Shown here in pieces: positions 7,011-16,558 of a stretch of 47,650 nucleotides of DNA. The DNA comes from Opitutales bacterium (GTDB taxonomy: Bacteria; Verrucomicrobiota; Verrucomicrobiia; Opitutales; UBA953), in NCBI GenBank assembly GCA_017546455.1, contig JAFYWY010000087.1:1-47650 (forward strand). The letters are read 5' to 3'. Positions within the stretch are counted from its first letter, which is position 1. The number at the start of each line of letters is the position of its first letter. Below the pieces are notes generated by a model that saw only the letters and a list, made by a program, of their open reading frames with translations, was not told the DNA's origin and ran no database searches. Made by a program: the position numbers and the translations under genes.

Positions 7011-8138
7011 TTACGATTTTAGGACTTCGACGACGCGGGCAATGTCTTCGTCGGTGAGAGAAGAGCCGGACGGAAGGCAAAGGCCTTGCGAGAAGATTTT
7101 TTCGGAAGTGCCGTTCCCGTAGAAAGGAGCGCTTGCGTAAACCGGCTGCATGTGCATCGGTTTCCAAAGCGGACGCGTTTCAATATTGGCGGCTTCGAAT
7201 TTCTGACGGAGCGCCTCATAGTCCATCCCAAACTTCGCCGGATCGACGAGAATACAACTCAGCCAGAAATTGGAATCGAATTCCGGACTCGGAGCTTGCT
7301 TGACCGTGATTCCCGGGATTTCTGCGAGCAACTTCGTGTAAAGCGCATGAATTTCTCGGCGGCGAGCTACGTGTGCATCGAGGACTTCCATTTGTCCGCG
7401 ACCGATTCCCGCACAAATATTGCTCATGCGGTAGTTATAACCAATCTTTTCGTGCTGGTAATACGGACGATTTTCACGCGCCTGCGTCGCATAGAACATA
7501 GTGCGCTTGGCTTGCTCCTGCGTGCGGCAAATGAGCGCCCCGCCGCCGGAAGTCGTGATAATTTTGTTTCCGTTAAAAGAGAGCGCGGCAAACTCACCGA
7601 AGGTCCCGCACTTGCGGCCCTTGTACTCTGCCCCGAGTGCCTCCGCCGCATCCTCAAGGACCGGAATACCATATTTCTCGGCAATAGCACAAATTTCGTC
7701 CATCTTCGCCGGCATCCCGTAAAGATGTACGGGAATAATGGCCTTCGGATATTTTCCGGTTTTCGCCTTACGGTCGAGAATTGCTTCTTCGAGCGCCACC
7801 GGATCCATGTTCCAAGTATCCTCTTCCGAATCAACAAACACCGGTACGCCGCCACAATAGACGACGGGATTGGCGCTCGCGGCGAAGGTAAAGCTTTGGC
7901 AAATAACTTCGTCGCCGGGACCGACTCCGAGCTGAATCAATCCGAGGTGGAGCGCCGCCGTACCCGCGCTGAGTGCGACAACGTGACGTTCTTCCCCGAG
8001 ATACGAAGCCAGTGTAGCCTCAAAGGCATTGACGTTCGGCCCGAGCGGCACGACCCAGTTCGTTTCAAAGGCTTCCCGGATGAAGTCTTGTTCGCGCCCG
8101 CCCATATGAGCAAGCGAAAGCCAAATTTTCTTGTTCAT
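7011..8138 (-). CDS. pglE: PglE-type UDP-4-keto-sugar aminotransferase (DegT family)
   Basis: This PLP-dependent aminotransferase of 375 residues belongs to the DegT/DnrJ/EryC1 family. The PLP lysine is Lys192 in SFNGNK, and Asp163 in LEDAAEALGA binds the pyridine nitrogen. The starting HMGG motif, the PLGPNVNAFE stretch, FYATQARENR, YNYRMSN and IETRPLWKPMH follow the UDP-N-acetylbacillosamine transaminase PglE closely, so the likely reaction adds a C4 amino group to a UDP-4-keto-6-deoxy-GlcNAc. The acetyltransferase starts directly after its stop. The third enzyme of the pathway, a PglF-type dehydratase, is not in the window. dapA ends 54 bases upstream on the same strand. Perosamine synthases are close relatives and cannot be fully excluded. 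Confidence 0.85.
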   Translation of the reverse strand: MNKKIWLSLAHMGGREQDFIREAFETNWVVPLGPNVNAFEATLASYLGEERHVVALSAGTAALHLGLIQLGVGPGDEVICQSFTFAASANPVVYCGGVPVFVDSEEDTWNMDPVALEEAILDRKAKTGKYPKAIIPVHLYGMPAKMDEICAIAEKYGIPVLEDAAEALGAEYKGRKCGTFGEFAALSFNGNKIITTSGGGALICRTQEQAKRTMFYATQARENRPYYQHEKIGYNYRMSNICAGIGRGQMEVLDAHVARRREIHALYTKLLAEIPGITVKQAPSPEFDSNFWLSCILVDPAKFGMDYEALRQKFEAANIETRPLWKPMHMQPVYASAPFYGNGTSEKIFSQGLCLPSGSSLTDEDIARVVEVLKS

Positions 8139-8192
8139 GTAACAGTGAATAGCGAAAGCAAATCAATTTGACGTTCCTGGAAAGCGAACTGC

Positions 8193-9086
8193 CTATCCCT
8201 GGACAAATGCGTCCATGGCGGCGTCGAGGACGGCGGCGTTTTCCGAAGCGATTTCGACGAGCGGGAGGCGAAGCTCCGGCGACTCGATGATGCCCGCGCG
8301 CGCGAGGACGTATTTTGCGGGGACGGGATTCGGTTCGATGAAGAACTTCTTAAAGAGGTCGGCCATCGCATTGTGGAGCTTTTGTGCGCCTGCGAGATCT
8401 CCGGCACGCATTTTTGCGACCATTTGCGTCACCTGTGCGGGGAGCCAGTTGGATGCGACGGAAATCACGCCCTTTGCGCCGAGAGCGATAAAGGGGAGCG
8501 TCAGCGAATCGTCGCCGCAGGTCACGATAAAGTCCGGGTCGAGGGCGCGAACGAGGCGGGAAACCTTGTCGCAGGATCCGCCGGCTTCTTTGATGCCGAC
8601 GATATTCGGGAAAGCCTTACGGAGGCGCACGACGGTTTCGACGGCGATTTCGATGCCGCAACGGCCGGGAATGGAATAAAGCATAATCGGCTTGTCGGTC
8701 GCGCCCGCGATTTCGGCGAAGTGGCGATAGACGCCTTCCTGATTCGGCTTGTTGTAATACGGAGCGACGTGCAGGAAGGCCGAGGCGCCGAGCTTTTCGG
8801 CTTCTTTGGTCAGCAGGACGGCCTCATGCGTCGAGTTGGCGCCGGTGCCTGCAAGAACGGGGACGCGCCCGTCGGCATACTCGATGGTTTTGGCGATGAC
8901 TTCAAGGTGTTCCTCGTGCGTCAGCGTCGGGGATTCTCCGGTGGTTCCGACGGAAAGAATTCCGTCAATTCCGCCTGCGACCTGGTGTTCGACGAGGCGC
9001 TTCAAGTCGGCGTAATTGACTTCGCCGTTCTTCATCGGCGTCACGAGAGCGGTCCATGCTCCCGCGTACTGCTCAAAATTTGTCAT
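8193..9086 (-). CDS. dapA: 4-hydroxy-tetrahydrodipicolinate synthase DapA
   Basis: DapA condenses pyruvate with aspartate semialdehyde, the first committed step to diaminopimelate and lysine. The active site is complete: the GTTGES motif (residues 47-52), Tyr137 in LYSIPGR, Arg142, and the Schiff-base Lys166 in VGIKEAGG. The start is the ATG at 9086 (MTNFEQ, 297 residues) or an ATG two codons earlier at 9092. The frame is open further upstream but that part does not resemble DapA. It precedes the pglE/pglD genes on the same strand and diverges from the pilus operon. Two inverted octamers lie 28 bases upstream of the start. Confidence 0.95.
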   Translation of the reverse strand: MTNFEQYAGAWTALVTPMKNGEVNYADLKRLVEHQVAGGIDGILSVGTTGESPTLTHEEHLEVIAKTIEYADGRVPVLAGTGANSTHEAVLLTKEAEKLGASAFLHVAPYYNKPNQEGVYRHFAEIAGATDKPIMLYSIPGRCGIEIAVETVVRLRKAFPNIVGIKEAGGSCDKVSRLVRALDPDFIVTCGDDSLTLPFIALGAKGVISVASNWLPAQVTQMVAKMRAGDLAGAQKLHNAMADLFKKFFIEPNPVPAKYVLARAGIIESPELRLPLVEIASENAAVLDAAMDAFVQG

Positions 9087-9119
9087 GCTCATTGAGGAGT
9101 AAATAAAAAACTTTTCCCG

Positions 9120-9149
9120 CGGGAACGCAAAATTGAAATTTCGTTCCCG
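9120..9149. repeat. Inverted pair of CGGGAACG octamers between dapA and pilB
   Basis: CGGGAACG at 9120-9127 and CGTTCCCG at 9142-9149 face each other across 14 AT-rich bases, in the divergent spacer (9093-9284) between dapA and pilB. No T-run directly follows on either strand, so it is not a normal terminator at this place. On the dapA side a T6 run comes about 13 bases after the hairpin, which leaves a leader attenuator possible but weak. Apart from this I see no clear promoter in the spacer. Confidence 0.7.
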
Positions 9150-9284
9150 TGTTTCGGCTAAATTTCTTGCCTCACGGAAACCAACGTGGTAGAAGTCCCC
9201 GATATTAGATTCTCCTCTTAACAACCGCATTTTACGCGCATTTCTCACCTTTCCCCTTTGTAAAAAGAAGATTTTTGGCACACC

Positions 9285-11015
9285 ATGATTTCCGCCGACG
9301 ATTACGTTGTTCAACTCATCCAAGATCGCGAGTTAGTCGCGCCCGACATTGTCGATATTGCCCGCCAGGATGTCCTCGGGCAAGGCATCCGAGAATCGGA
9401 CTCCGACGCTGCGATTCTTAATCTGCTTGTCGAAAAGGGATACACCGACTGGAAGGCAATTTCGGCGGCGCTTGCGGCGGAATTTGATATGGAGACTGCC
9501 GACCTCTCGCAGGTTCGCCCGACGGATGAGGCGCTGAAGCTCGTCGGCCAGGATGCGGCCACCCGCTACAATGTGCTCCCGCTCCAAATGGAAGGTTCGG
9601 ACCTGCTCGTCGTCATCGCGGACCCGCTCGACATGGACTCGATGGACGAGCTGAGCAAGCTCGTCGGCAAAACGCTCAATTTCAAGATTGCCCCGCCGGA
9701 AGAGATCCGCGAGGCGATTGTCGCCGCGTACGACAATTCGGGCGATGCGGGCAGCTCGGCGCTCAAAGAAATTTTCGGTGATAACACCGGCGAAAACGGG
9801 CTCGACGTCAAAATTCCCGGCAACGACGAAAAGAATGCCAAGGAAGAGGACGCCCCGATTATTAAATACGTCAATTTGCTGATTACGGAGGCGATTCGTC
9901 GCCGCGCGTCCGACATTCACATGGAGCCGCTCGAAAAGCGTTTCCGCATCCGCTACCGTATCGACGGTGTTTTGCAGGAAGTCGAAAACCCGCCGAAGCG
10001 CCTCCAAGCCTCGATTATCGCGCGTCTCAAGCTCATGGCCAACGTCTCGCTTGCGGAAAAACGCATCCCGCAGGACGGACGTATTCAGATTCAGGTCGCA
10101 GGCAAGGACGTGGACTTGCGTGTGTCGGTTCTTCCGACGGTTTACGGCGAATCCATCGTCATGCGTATTCTCGACAAGGAAGGCCTGAAACTCGGGCTTC
10201 CCGAACTCGGCTTCTTCTCGGACGACCAGGAAATCTTCATGAAGATTATTACGGGGGCGGACGGCATCTTCCTCGTCACGGGGCCGACCGGTTCCGGTAA
10301 GTCCACCACCCTGTACTCCGCACTCAACTACATCAATCAGCCGGACCGCAAAATCATCACGGTTGAAGACCCGGTCGAATACCAGATGGCGGGGATCAAT
10401 CAGGTCCAAGTCCGCCGCGAAGTCGGGATGACCTTCTCCTCCGCTCTCCGCTCCATGCTCCGTCAGGCTCCGAACATCATCATGATCGGGGAAATTCGTG
10501 ACTTGGAAACGGCGGAAATCGCGGTCAACGCCTCGCTGACCGGTCACATGGTTTTCTCAACGCTTCACACGAACGACGCACCCGGCGCGGTTTCCCGTCT
10601 CGTGGACATCGGCGTGAAGCCCTTCCTCGTTTCCGCCTCGCTCCGCGGCGTGCTCGCCCAGCGCCTTGTCCGCCGCATCTGCCCGGACTGCTCGGCCTCT
10701 TACACGCCGACCGAAAAGGAACTGATTTCGATCGGCATGACGATCAGCGACCTCACGGAAACGAATTTCCGCAAGGGCAAGGGCTGCGTGAAGTGCCACG
10801 ACACGGGATACCGCGGACGCCGCGGCGTGTTCGAGCTCTTCCTCGTCAATGAAGAAATCCAGGAAATGATTTACCAGAACGCGACCCTCGTTGACCTGCG
10901 CCGCAAGGTTCGCGACCTCGGGATGCGCACGATGCGTGAAGACGGTATCCGCAAAATTGCCGCCGGCATCACCACCATCGAAGAAGTGCTCTCGACAACC
11001 GTCAGCGTCGAATAA
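9285..11015 (+). CDS. pilB: Type IV pilus extension ATPase PilB (first copy)
   Basis: This hexameric cytoplasmic ATPase of the GspE/PilB family powers pilus assembly. At 576 residues it has an MshEN-type N-terminal domain (about 40-150), then the N2 domain with ASDIHMEP, then the motor domain. The motor carries Walker [10 protein letters not shown] (333-341), an ITVEDPVEY Asp box, Walker B-like IIMIGEIRD (about 398-406) and the [11 protein letters not shown] His box. A zinc tetracysteine is formed by Cys466, Cys469, Cys501 and Cys504, which marks PilB/GspE rather than PilT. It is the first gene of the operon, with pilT 50 bases downstream. Opening residues show no obvious Shine-Dalgarno. A type II secretion role (GspE) is the main alternative, but pilT next door favours pili. 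Confidence 0.93.
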   Translation: MISADDYVVQLIQDRELVAPDIVDIARQDVLGQGIRESDSDAAILNLLVEKGYTDWKAISAALAAEFDMETADLSQVRPTDEALKLVGQDAATRYNVLPLQMEGSDLLVVIADPLDMDSMDELSKLVGKTLNFKIAPPEEIREAIVAAYDNSGDAGSSALKEIFGDNTGENGLDVKIPGNDEKNAKEEDAPIIKYVNLLITEAIRRRASDIHMEPLEKRFRIRYRIDGVLQEVENPPKRLQASIIARLKLMANVSLAEKRIPQDGRIQIQVAGKDVDLRVSVLPTVYGESIVMRILDKEGLKLGLPELGFFSDDQEIFMKIITGADGIFLVTGPTGSGKSTTLYSALNYINQPDRKIITVEDPVEYQMAGINQVQVRREVGMTFSSALRSMLRQAPNIIMIGEIRDLETAEIAVNASLTGHMVFSTLHTNDAPGAVSRLVDIGVKPFLVSASLRGVLAQRLVRRICPDCSASYTPTEKELISIGMTISDLTETNFRKGKGCVKCHDTGYRGRRGVFELFLVNEEIQEMIYQNATLVDLRRKVRDLGMRTMREDGIRKIAAGITTIEEVLSTTVSVE

Positions 11016-11065
11016 CACGCCCCGTCACCCCGTACCCGCCACCCAACCAACAGAAAGCGAACACC

Positions 11066-12145
11066 ATGAACTACCTTTTAAACGACCTCCTCGAACTCGT
11101 TATTTCCGAAAAAGCCTCCGACTTGCACCTGCACGTTGACCAAGCTCCCGTCCTGCGCATCTCCGGCTCCATGCTGCCCGTGGAAGGGCCGCTGCTGACC
11201 CCGGAAGACACCGCCGCGATGGTCAAGGAAATCACGCCCCCGCACCACCTGAAGCGCCTCGAGGAACAGGGCGGTTGCGACTTCGGTTTTTCCTTCGGCA
11301 ACAAGGCCCGCTTCCGCGTCAGCTGCTTCAAGGCACGCAGCGGTGAAGCCGACGGCAATGCCTACGGCATCGTCTTGCGCCAGATTCCGCACGACATGTT
11401 CTCACTCGAAAAACTCGGCCTCTCCGACAAGGTCAAATCCCTGCTGATGCGCCAGCGCGGCCTCATCCTCGTCACGGGGCCGACCGGTTCCGGTAAGACG
11501 ACGACGCTCGCCTCCATGCTCAACTGGATCAACGAAAACGAAGAGCGCCACATCATTACGATCGAAGACCCGATCGAATATTTCCACGACCACAAGCGCT
11601 CCGTCATCACGCAACGCGAAATCGGACGCGACGTTCCGAGCTTCTCCGACGCCATCCGCTCCGCGCTCCGCCAAGACCCGGATATCATTCTCGTCGGCGA
11701 AATGCGCGACCTCGAAACGATTACCGCCGCCGTCTCCGCCGCAGAAACCGGCCACCTCGTTTTCGCCACCCTGCACACGACAGGCGCCGCACGCACGGTT
11801 GACCGTATCGTTGACGCCTTCCCGGCCGACACGAAGGAACAAATCCGTATGCAGCTGGCCTCCTCGCTCGTCGCCGTCATCTCGCAGGTCCTCTGCCGCC
11901 GCAAGGACGGCGGACGCGTCGCCGGCTACGAAATCATGATCAACACGGACTCGACCTCGGCGCTCATCCGCGACAACAAGACCTACCGCATCGCCTCGGA
12001 AATCCAAACCGGCGGCGCGCTCGGCATGCGTACGCTTGACAGCCACCTGCTCAGCCTCGTCGAAGAAGGCATCATCGAGCCCGCCGAAGCCGTCACCTAC
12101 GCTCAGGAGCCGGACGAAATGCGCCAAAATCTCCGCAACCTCTAA
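11066..12145 (+). CDS. pilT: Type IV pilus retraction ATPase PilT
   Basis: PilT depolymerises the pilus and so drives twitching and DNA pull-in. This copy has 359 residues with a PilT-type N-terminal [18 protein letters not shown], Walker A GPTGSGKT (138-145), IEDPIEY, Walker [10 protein letters not shown] and the [15 protein letters not shown] His box. It lacks the zinc cysteines of PilB. The C-terminal region has [11 protein letters not shown], standing in for the AIRNLIRE helix of classical PilT proteins. It lies between the two pilB-type genes in one operon (gaps 50 and 17 bases). Confidence 0.94.
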   Translation: MNYLLNDLLELVISEKASDLHLHVDQAPVLRISGSMLPVEGPLLTPEDTAAMVKEITPPHHLKRLEEQGGCDFGFSFGNKARFRVSCFKARSGEADGNAYGIVLRQIPHDMFSLEKLGLSDKVKSLLMRQRGLILVTGPTGSGKTTTLASMLNWINENEERHIITIEDPIEYFHDHKRSVITQREIGRDVPSFSDAIRSALRQDPDIILVGEMRDLETITAAVSAAETGHLVFATLHTTGAARTVDRIVDAFPADTKEQIRMQLASSLVAVISQVLCRRKDGGRVAGYEIMINTDSTSALIRDNKTYRIASEIQTGGALGMRTLDSHLLSLVEEGIIEPAEAVTYAQEPDEMRQNLRNL

Positions 12146-12162
12146 AACTTTAATTTACCCTC

Positions 12163-13839
12163 ATGTTTGACGACCACAGCGAAGACTTAATGGCTTACCT
12201 GGAAGATTCCGGTAAGATCACCAAGCAACAGCTCGACGATTGCTGGACCGAACACACGGAAACCGGCAAAGCCTATACGGACATCCTTGAGGACTCCGGC
12301 TACTTTACCCGCGAAGAAATCCTCCGCATTGTCGCCGACCATCTCTCCGTCACCTTCGTCCCCGACACCCCGGAAATCGATCCCAGCCTGATCCGCCTCA
12401 TCAAGGCCGAACAGGCGCACCAATACGGCGTCGTCCCCTACAAGGCGGATTCCGACCGGATTTATCTGCTCACGAAGGATCCGTTCAATCACGCGATTGA
12501 AGACAATTTCAGCTTCGTCCTCAAGCGCGACATCGAGCTGTCCGTCTGCGACCCCGTCAAAGTTCAGGACGCCATCATCCGTTACTACGGCGAAGAAAAT
12601 TCGTCGATGGACTCCGTTCTCAACGAAATCGAAGGCTTGGATCTCGGCAGCGACGACGACAACGCACTTTCCAATTCCGCCAATCAGGCTCCGATCATCC
12701 GCTTCGTCGATGTCGTGCTTCAGGAAGCCGTGAAGGCCAAGGCGTCCGACATTCACTTTGAACCGTTCGAAGACCAATTCCGTATCCGCTACCGTATCGA
12801 CGGTGCGCTCTACGAAATGGCTCCGCCGCCCAAAAGCCTCGCCGGCGCCGTCACCGCCCGCGTGAAGGTTATGTCCGGGCTCAACATCGCGGAAAAGCGT
12901 ATTCCGCAGGACGGACGTATTAAGACGACGGTCGGCGGACGCCCGATTGACCTTCGTGTTTCCACGCTTCCGACACAATTCGGCGAATCCGTCGTGCTTC
13001 GTATTCTCGACAAGGGGGTCGTTAACCTCGACCTCGAAAACCTGACTATGACGGACGAAATCATGAGCGGCATCCGCGAGCTCGTGAACCGCCCGAACGG
13101 CATCTTCATCGTCACGGGCCCGACCGGTTCCGGTAAAACGACGACGCTCTATTCCGCGCTCCGCGAAGTCAACACCGTCGACGTCAAGATTCTCACCGCG
13201 GAAGACCCGGTCGAATACGAAATCGAAGGCATCATGCAGGTGCAGATTAACCACCAGGTCGGTCTGACCTTCGCGTCGGCTCTGCGTTCCTTCCTCCGTC
13301 AGGACCCGGATACCATCATGGTCGGGGAAATTCGTGACCAGGAAACGGGCGGGATCGCGGTTCAGGCTGCGCTCACGGGTCACGTCGTGCTTTCCACGCT
13401 TCACACCAACGACGCCCCGGGCGCCGTCACGCGTCTCGTCGATATGGGCTTGGAGCCGTTCCTCATCGCCGCCTCCCTCGAAGGCGTGCTCGGTCAACGT
13501 CTGCTCCGACGCATCTGCCGTTCCTGCAAAACCGCCTACGAACCCGACCAAGCCGTCATCAACATGCTTCAGGTCGATCCGCTCGAAATCGCGGAAAAGC
13601 AATTCTACTACGGCAAGGGTTGCTCCGAATGTAACCGCACCGGCTACAAGGGCCGTCAGGGGCTCTTCGAGCTCATGATGATCAACGACGCCGTCCGCGA
13701 GCTCATCACCAAGAAGGCTCCGACGCTCGTCCTCAAACAAAAGGCAATCGAGAACGGCATGCGCACCCTGCGTGACGACGGTCTCCGTTGTATTTTTGAT
13801 GGATTGACCACCATCGAAGAAGTCTTAAAATACACCTAA
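12163..13839 (+). CDS. Second PilB/GspE-type ATPase
   Basis: A second extension-type ATPase of 558 residues, clearly homologous to the one at 9285 but diverged in the N-terminal third. It has an MshEN-like N-terminal domain (about 20-140), KASDIHFEP, Walker A GPTGSGKT (319-326), [12 protein letters not shown], Walker [25 protein letters not shown] and the four zinc cysteines (CRSCK and CSECN). It lies 17 bases after pilT and 27 before pilC, so it may be the ATPase that works with this PilC. Having two PilB-type motors in one operon suggests either two pilus or secretion machines sharing PilT, or stage-specific motors. Which copy is the real PilB cannot be told from sequence. Confidence 0.9.
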   Translation: MFDDHSEDLMAYLEDSGKITKQQLDDCWTEHTETGKAYTDILEDSGYFTREEILRIVADHLSVTFVPDTPEIDPSLIRLIKAEQAHQYGVVPYKADSDRIYLLTKDPFNHAIEDNFSFVLKRDIELSVCDPVKVQDAIIRYYGEENSSMDSVLNEIEGLDLGSDDDNALSNSANQAPIIRFVDVVLQEAVKAKASDIHFEPFEDQFRIRYRIDGALYEMAPPPKSLAGAVTARVKVMSGLNIAEKRIPQDGRIKTTVGGRPIDLRVSTLPTQFGESVVLRILDKGVVNLDLENLTMTDEIMSGIRELVNRPNGIFIVTGPTGSGKTTTLYSALREVNTVDVKILTAEDPVEYEIEGIMQVQINHQVGLTFASALRSFLRQDPDTIMVGEIRDQETGGIAVQAALTGHVVLSTLHTNDAPGAVTRLVDMGLEPFLIAASLEGVLGQRLLRRICRSCKTAYEPDQAVINMLQVDPLEIAEKQFYYGKGCSECNRTGYKGRQGLFELMMINDAVRELITKKAPTLVLKQKAIENGMRTLRDDGLRCIFDGLTTIEEVLKYT

Positions 13840-13866
13840 TTCTCCCCTTAATCTCCCCACACGCAA

Positions 13867-14979
13867 ATGGCTAAAACGGACAACTCTTCATCCGGCGGCA
13901 ACGCCAAGAACAAAAAGAAAAACCAGGCGTTCAACAAGAAAATCAAGACGGAACAGCTGACGGTTTTCACGCGCCAGCTCGCCACCCTTTTGCAGGCAGG
14001 TCTGCCGTTGCTCCGCGCGACCCAGATTCTCTGCGAACAGGAACGCGACCCGAATTTCAGAAACGCACTCGAAACGATCTGCGACAACATTCAGTCCGGT
14101 AATTCGCTCTCCGATGCGCTCTCTCAATTCCCGCGCATGTTCGACCGCCTCTACATCAACATGATTAAGGCGGGGGAAGCCGGCGGGGTGCTCGACACCG
14201 TGCTCGACCGTTTGGCGATGTTCCAGGAAAAGTCCGAACGCATCAAGAAGAAGGTAAAGTCCGCGATGGTCTATCCCTGCGTCGTTATCTGCGTCGCCGG
14301 CGTCATCGTTTACCTCCTCCTTACTTTCGTCGTTCCCTCTTTCCAATCCATGATTGCGTCCCAGGGCGGGCAGATGCCGGCACTGACGGAATTCGTCATG
14401 AACATCGGGAACGGTCTGCGCGAGCACTGGTTGCTCACGATCATCGGCTTTGCACTGCTCATCTTCGGCGGGCGCTTCGCGTTCAAAAACCAGAAGGTCT
14501 GCGCAATGCGTGACCGCGCTCTGTTCCGCATGCCCAAGATCGGGACCTTCCTCCAGACCGTTACCGTTTCCCGCTTCTGCCGCACCTTCGGCACCCTGAT
14601 GTCTTCCGGCGTGCCGATTCTGCAGGCCATGAAGATTACGACGGAAACGCTCAACAACATCGTCCTCCAGGAAGCCCTCGAAAAGGTCCACGACCGCGTC
14701 CGCGACGGGGATACGCTCGCCGCGCCGCTCGAACAGGCCAAGGTCTTCCCGCCGATGGTTTGCTCCATGGTGCAGGTCGGTGAAGAAACCGGTCAGCTCC
14801 CGGAAATGCTCAATCGCGTCGCCAACAACTACGACGAAGAAGTGGACAACGCCGTCGGCGCTCTCACGTCCGTCATCGAGCCTTTGCTCATGGTCTTCCT
14901 CGCTATCGTCGTCGGTACCATCGTTATCGCGATGTTCCTCCCGATTATCGACGTCATCAAGAACATGACCGGAGGTTAA
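13867..14979 (+). CDS. pilC: Type IV pilus inner-membrane platform protein PilC
   Basis: PilC/GspF is the inner-membrane platform that couples ATPase rotation to pilin insertion. The 370-residue protein shows the duplicated GspF domain. The first begins FTRQLATLLQAGLPLLRA and contains FPRMFDRLYINMIKAGEAGG. The second begins FCRTFGTLMSSGVPILQA and contains FPPMVCSMVQVGEETGQLPEML. Three hydrophobic segments are visible, about residues 137-160, 180-200 and 340-365. The N-terminus is lysine-rich and probably cytoplasmic. It is the last gene of the pilus operon, which ends at a strong terminator 25 bases later. No pilin, prepilin peptidase or secretin gene is in the window. Confidence 0.94.
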   Translation: MAKTDNSSSGGNAKNKKKNQAFNKKIKTEQLTVFTRQLATLLQAGLPLLRATQILCEQERDPNFRNALETICDNIQSGNSLSDALSQFPRMFDRLYINMIKAGEAGGVLDTVLDRLAMFQEKSERIKKKVKSAMVYPCVVICVAGVIVYLLLTFVVPSFQSMIASQGGQMPALTEFVMNIGNGLREHWLLTIIGFALLIFGGRFAFKNQKVCAMRDRALFRMPKIGTFLQTVTVSRFCRTFGTLMSSGVPILQAMKITTETLNNIVLQEALEKVHDRVRDGDTLAAPLEQAKVFPPMVCSMVQVGEETGQLPEMLNRVANNYDEEVDNAVGALTSVIEPLLMVFLAIVVGTIVIAMFLPIIDVIKNMTGG

Positions 14980-15003
14980 GCCGCCTTTCCGCGATTTTCC
15001 GCC

Positions 15004-15039
15004 AAAAACGTTCCCGAGCCTGCCGCGGGAACGTTTTTT
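15004..15039 (+). terminator. Rho-independent terminator built from two octamers
   Basis: AAAAACGTTCCCG (15004-15016) pairs with CGGGAACGTTTTTT (15026-15039) around a 9-base loop, giving a stem of 13 base pairs with A/T tails. It lies directly after pilC and should work in both directions. The core of each arm is the abundant octamer of this window. Confidence 0.92.
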
Positions 15040-15051
15040 GTTTTATGAAGG

Positions 15052-15080
15052 TTGCAAGAATGCAACGAGCGGGTAATAAT
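15052..15080 (+). promoter_or_regulatory. Possible sigma-70-type promoter of cysS
   Basis: TTGCAA (15052-15057) and AATAAT (15075-15080) are separated by 17 bases and precede the cysS ATG by 24 bases. The -10 match is good and the -35 match moderate. The nearby GTTGCAAGAATGCAAC palindrome overlaps the -35 box and could be an operator. There is no T-box-like sequence, so tRNA-sensing control is not indicated. Confidence 0.35.
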
Positions 15081-15104
15081 GGGAAATCCTTTTAAAACCT
15101 TGTC

Positions 15105-16553
15105 ATGAGCATAAAACTACACGATACGATGTCACGGGAACGCCGCGAGCTGAAACAGGTCTCGCCCGAAAAACCTTTCGGCATGTATTGTTGCGGCCCG
15201 ACGGTTTACGGGCCCGCGCATATCGGCAATTTCCGCACATTTCTTTTGCAGGACGTCCTGCGCCGCACCCTTGAAGTCGACGGCATCAAAGTCCGCCACG
15301 TCCGCAACATTACCGACGTGGACGACAAGACCATCCGCCGCTCGCAGGAAGAAGGCAAGACCCTCGCCGAATTTACCGCCGCGTGGACAAAGAAGTTCCA
15401 CGACGACTGCGCCGCGCTCAACATGCTCCCGCCGCAAGTCGAACCGAGCGCCGTCGAACACATCCCGCTCCAGATCGCGATGATCGAACAGCTCGTCGCC
15501 CGCGGAAACGCCTACGTCGCTCCCGACGGCAGCGTTTACTTTAAAGTTTCCAGCGACCCGCATTACGGCAAACTCGCGCGCCTCGACCGCGACGCCCTGC
15601 GCACGCAATCGACGAATTCGAACGGCGACGCCAATGTCGCCGACGAATACACGCGCGACAATGTTTCCGACTTCGCGCTTTGGAAAGCCCGCAAGCCCGA
15701 AGACGGCCCGAATTTCTGGCAAAGCCCCTGGGGCGAAGGCCGCCCCGGCTGGCACATTGAGTGCTCCGCGATGAGCACGCATTACCTCGGCGAAACCTTC
15801 GATCTGCACGGCGGCGGCATCGACCTCTGCTTCCCGCACCACGAAAACGAAATCGCGCAGGCCGAATGCTCCTGCGGACACCACGACACCTTCGCACAGC
15901 ACTGGTTCCACTCGGCCCACCTCATGGTGGACGGCGCAAAAATGTCCAAGTCGCTCGGCAATCTTTACACGCTCGCCGACCTTGAAGGCAAAGGCTTTTC
16001 CCCGATGGCCGTGCGCTACGCGCTGATTTCCGGGCACTACCGCTCGCAACTCAATTTCACGCTGAAGTCCCTCGACGACGCGACCGCCGCGCTCGAAAAA
16101 ATCGAGAAAGCCGCGCGCAAGCTTCTCGACAAGGCCGGCATCACGCCGGAAGAATTTTCGCAGGATATCACCGTTCACGAGCAAAACACGGCTTGGGGCG
16201 CCTTTGAGCCGGCCTGGACCGCGCTTTGCGACGACCTGAACATCCCCGGCGCCATCGGAAAAATCTTCTCCGCCTTCGCAGAGCTCAATAAAACCGAGCT
16301 GTCGCAAGCGGACGCGGGAACGCAACTCTGCGGGCTCGCCAAAATCCTCTCCGCACTCGGCATCAGGCTCTTCACGAAACAGGAGGCCGCTCCGGCAGAC
16401 ATTCCCGCAGAAATCGTCGCGCTCGGCGAACAGCGCTGGGCCGCGAAGCAGGCGAGAAACTGGGCGGAAGCCGATGCCCTGCGCAACAAGCTCGCGGAAC
16501 TCGGATGGAAGTCGCTCGACCGCAAAGACGGCTACAGCTTAGAAAAAATCTGA
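15105..16553 (+). CDS. cysS: Cysteinyl-tRNA synthetase CysS
   Basis: This class I aminoacyl-tRNA synthetase charges tRNA-Cys. It has HIGN at 39-42 and KMSKS at 279-283. Zinc ligands are expected at Cys30 (MYCCGPTVY) and in GWHIECSAM plus HHENE. At 482 residues it is of standard length. The gene begins a new transcription unit after the pilus terminator, and the DUF374 acyltransferase follows after 5 bases. Two CGGGAACG octamers lie within it (15135, read Arg-Glu-Arg, and 16315). Confidence 0.96.
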   Translation: MSIKLHDTMSRERRELKQVSPEKPFGMYCCGPTVYGPAHIGNFRTFLLQDVLRRTLEVDGIKVRHVRNITDVDDKTIRRSQEEGKTLAEFTAAWTKKFHDDCAALNMLPPQVEPSAVEHIPLQIAMIEQLVARGNAYVAPDGSVYFKVSSDPHYGKLARLDRDALRTQSTNSNGDANVADEYTRDNVSDFALWKARKPEDGPNFWQSPWGEGRPGWHIECSAMSTHYLGETFDLHGGGIDLCFPHHENEIAQAECSCGHHDTFAQHWFHSAHLMVDGAKMSKSLGNLYTLADLEGKGFSPMAVRYALISGHYRSQLNFTLKSLDDATAALEKIEKAARKLLDKAGITPEEFSQDITVHEQNTAWGAFEPAWTALCDDLNIPGAIGKIFSAFAELNKTELSQADAGTQLCGLAKILSALGIRLFTKQEAAPADIPAEIVALGEQRWAAKQARNWAEADALRNKLAELGWKSLDRKDGYSLEKI

Positions 16554-16558
16554 ACGCG

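Noticed and set aside
15040-15104. T-box riboswitch ahead of cysS
   Set aside because: The leader is short and lacks the conserved T-box core sequence and a specifier loop.
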